This document shows, piece after piece, positions 14,951 to 16,040 of a DNA stretch of 16,040 nucleotides. A program made the position numbers and the translations under genes. The notes beneath the pieces are model-generated. The model was not told where the DNA came from and searched no databases. It worked only from the letters and a program-made list of their open reading frames with translations. Numbering within the stretch: position 1 is the stretch's first letter; every line of letters starts with the position of its first letter. Location: NCBI GenBank assembly GCA_035426385.1, contig DAOLZQ010000061.1, positions 1-16,040 on the forward strand. The letters are read 5' to 3'. The DNA comes from Parvibacillus sp035426385. Its GTDB lineage: Bacteria > Bacteroidota > Bacteroidia > Chitinophagales > Saprospiraceae.

Positions 14951-14958
14951 TCATCAGT

Positions 14959-15393
14959 ATGACCATCGAAGACAAACAACAAGAAATAATTCAGCACTTC
15001 TCATTTTTTACGGAATGGATGGATAAGTACGAAGAGATCATCCGGATGGGCAGAGAATTACCTCCACTGGATACTTCACATCACACCGATGAAAAACTCA
15101 TCAAAGGGTGTCAATCAAAAGTGTGGCTAAATGCTGAAATGAAGGATGGCAAATTAATCTTCGAAGCGGATAGTGACGCGATTATTACCAAAGGATTGGT
15201 GGCCATGATGGTTAGTGTTTTATCCGACCACACACCTGAGGATATTATTAAAAGCGAATTATACTTTATCGAAGAAATAGGGTTGACTCATCACTTATCA
15301 CCTACCAGATCAAATGGATTATTGGCGATGGTCAAACAAATGAAAAATTATGCCATTGCATTTCAGACATTATCAAAGATAGGAAAGATATAA
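14959..15393 (+). CDS. sufE: Sulfur acceptor SufE
   Basis: The 144-residue protein is SufE, which takes persulfide sulfur from SufS and hands it to SufB. The acceptor Cys51 sits in the typical LIKGCQSKVWL motif, preceded by WMDKYEEIIRMGRELPPL (20-37). AFMISVLS-like positions appear as GLVAMMVSVLSDHTPEDI near 79-96, and the LSPTRSNGLLAMVKQMK block lies at about 113-129. Its stop codon shares one base with the next start (TAATG), so translational coupling with sufT is likely. Confidence 0.97.
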   Translation: MTIEDKQQEIIQHFSFFTEWMDKYEEIIRMGRELPPLDTSHHTDEKLIKGCQSKVWLNAEMKDGKLIFEADSDAIITKGLVAMMVSVLSDHTPEDIIKSELYFIEEIGLTHHLSPTRSNGLLAMVKQMKNYAIAFQTLSKIGKI

Positions 15394-15704
15394 TGGAAGC
15401 AAAGGTAGTACAGGAAGATATAGAGGCCGCCCTCAAGGAAGTGTATGATCCCGAGTTGCCGGTCAATATATTTGATCTTGGATTGATTTATAAAATTGAA
15501 ATTACATCCGAGAGCATTGTAAATATCAACATGACACTCACCGCACCCGCCTGTCCTGCGTCGAATGAAATCATGTTTGACGTACAGACCAAAGTAAGTG
15601 CTGTACCCGGCGTACAAGATGTCAATATTAATCTGACTTTTGATCCTCCCTGGAATCGTGAGATGCTGAGTGAAGAAGCAATGTTTGAACTCGGCTGGAT
15701 GTAA
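15393..15704 (+). CDS. sufT: SufT-like MIP18/DUF59 Fe-S maturation factor
   Basis: The 103-residue protein is a single MIP18 (DUF59) domain. Typical motifs are ALKEVYDPELPVNIFDLGLIY (13-33), TLTAPACPAS (48-57, with the conserved Cys54) and VPGVQDVNINLTFDPPWNREMLSEEA (about 71-96). Homologues at the end of suf operons (SufT) assist Fe-S protein maturation; the eukaryotic relative MIP18/CIA2 targets clusters to client proteins. It is last in the operon and overlaps sufE by one base, followed by a strong hairpin. The symbol rests on family and position. Confidence 0.9.
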   Translation: MEAKVVQEDIEAALKEVYDPELPVNIFDLGLIYKIEITSESIVNINMTLTAPACPASNEIMFDVQTKVSAVPGVQDVNINLTFDPPWNREMLSEEAMFELGWM

Positions 15705-15870
15705 TATCTATTCCTATTTATTTTCAATTTACGAGCATAGGTGGATGTCTTTACTATTACAAAATTGTAAGGCTGCACTTTAGTATATTAAATTAAAGTG
15801 ACTATAGCATTTGGTAATAAACATGATTACCTTTTAAGATATACGAGAAAAGATAAAATTGGTATGAAAT

Positions 15871-15902
15871 AGAAGAGGCCGCATAAATATGCGACCTCTT
15901 CT
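15871..15902. terminator. Bidirectional hairpin between suf operon and the right-edge gene
   Basis: AGAAGAGG (15871-15878) pairs with CCTCTTCT (15895-15902), and after one C-A mismatch CGCAT (15880-15884) pairs with ATGCG (15889-15893), closing a 4-nt loop. It lies about 165 bp after sufT and 22 bp after the end of the convergent minus-strand gene, so it can serve both. T-rich bases follow on the plus strand (AAATTTTG), and ATTTCATACC on the minus strand. The 15705-15870 spacer holds no gene I can see. Confidence 0.65.
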
Positions 15903-15924
15903 AAATTTTGATCAACTAGAAATT

Positions 15925-16040
15925 TTAATTCACTTTGACCAATTGTAATGTTCTGATCTTATCCGCATTAATTATTGTCACCAGATAAATACCCGATTTC
16001 AAATGGTCTGTACTCAGGGTTTCAGAATTATATCCTTTAG
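15925..16040 (-). CDS. C-terminal end of a probable T9SS-secreted protein (partial)
   Basis: A minus-strand frame enters from the right edge and gives 37 residues before TAA at 15925-15927. The sequence has ETLSTDHLKSGIYLVTI and ends IRTLQLVKVN. The pattern (x)LxSGIYLVxI......LVKVN is the type A C-terminal sorting domain of the type IX secretion system (Por secretion tail), which directs proteins across the outer membrane and is removed on export. The rest of the protein, including any functional domain, is outside the window. It is convergent with the suf operon and shares its terminator hairpin. Confidence 0.75.
   Translation of the reverse strand, partial: KGYNSETLSTDHLKSGIYLVTIINADKIRTLQLVKVN

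Overview
The window is chromosomal DNA from a member of the Bacteroidota, most likely a Saprospiria- or Chitinophagia-like lineage. The main evidence is a gliding-motility lipoprotein (GldD), the C-terminal end of a type IX secretion (T9SS) cargo protein at the right edge, a zinc-site-less Bacteroidota-type TGT, TAnnTTTG promoter elements and the absence of clear Shine-Dalgarno sites. It is mostly core housekeeping DNA. I see no phage, CRISPR array, insertion sequence or defence locus.

Layout. 1-560: no convincing gene. Tandem 178-bp repeats, interrupted by a 100-N assembly gap, sit directly downstream of a tRNA-Ser(GGA) gene (561-647, minus strand). Each repeat contains the last 15 nt of that tRNA and its terminator-like hairpin. 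840-2156: an OprO/OprP-type outer-membrane porin, convergent with a two-domain PhnB-like VOC protein (2185-3036, minus). 3136-4460: two lipoproteins on the plus strand, the second being GldD. 4461-5005: a gene-free stretch rich in 7-bp periodic repeats. 5006-8626 (minus): a compact cluster transcribed deoC, SPOR-like secreted protein, rodA, tgt. 8770-9870 (minus): an M29 aminopeptidase. A 287-bp divergent intergenic region with two inverted repeats and a good promoter leads into sufB-sufC-sufD-sufS-sufE-sufT (10158-15704, plus), a complete SUF iron-sulfur cluster operon. The operon ends at a hairpin shared with the truncated T9SS-cargo gene running in from the right edge.

How the genes work together. 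SufS takes sulfur from cysteine and passes it through SufE to the SufBCD scaffold, whose ATPase is SufC; SufT probably helps deliver or mature clusters. RodA and the SPOR-like protein both point to cell-wall growth. TGT makes queuosine-type tRNA modifications and DeoC salvages deoxyribose phosphate. GldD and the T9SS cargo tail show the organism has the gliding and type IX secretion machinery.

The most unusual parts are not genes: the tRNA-Ser-derived tandem repeat around the assembly gap, the heptad-periodic intergenic DNA after gldD, and the suf control region, where the best promoter match would start transcription almost at the sufB start codon.
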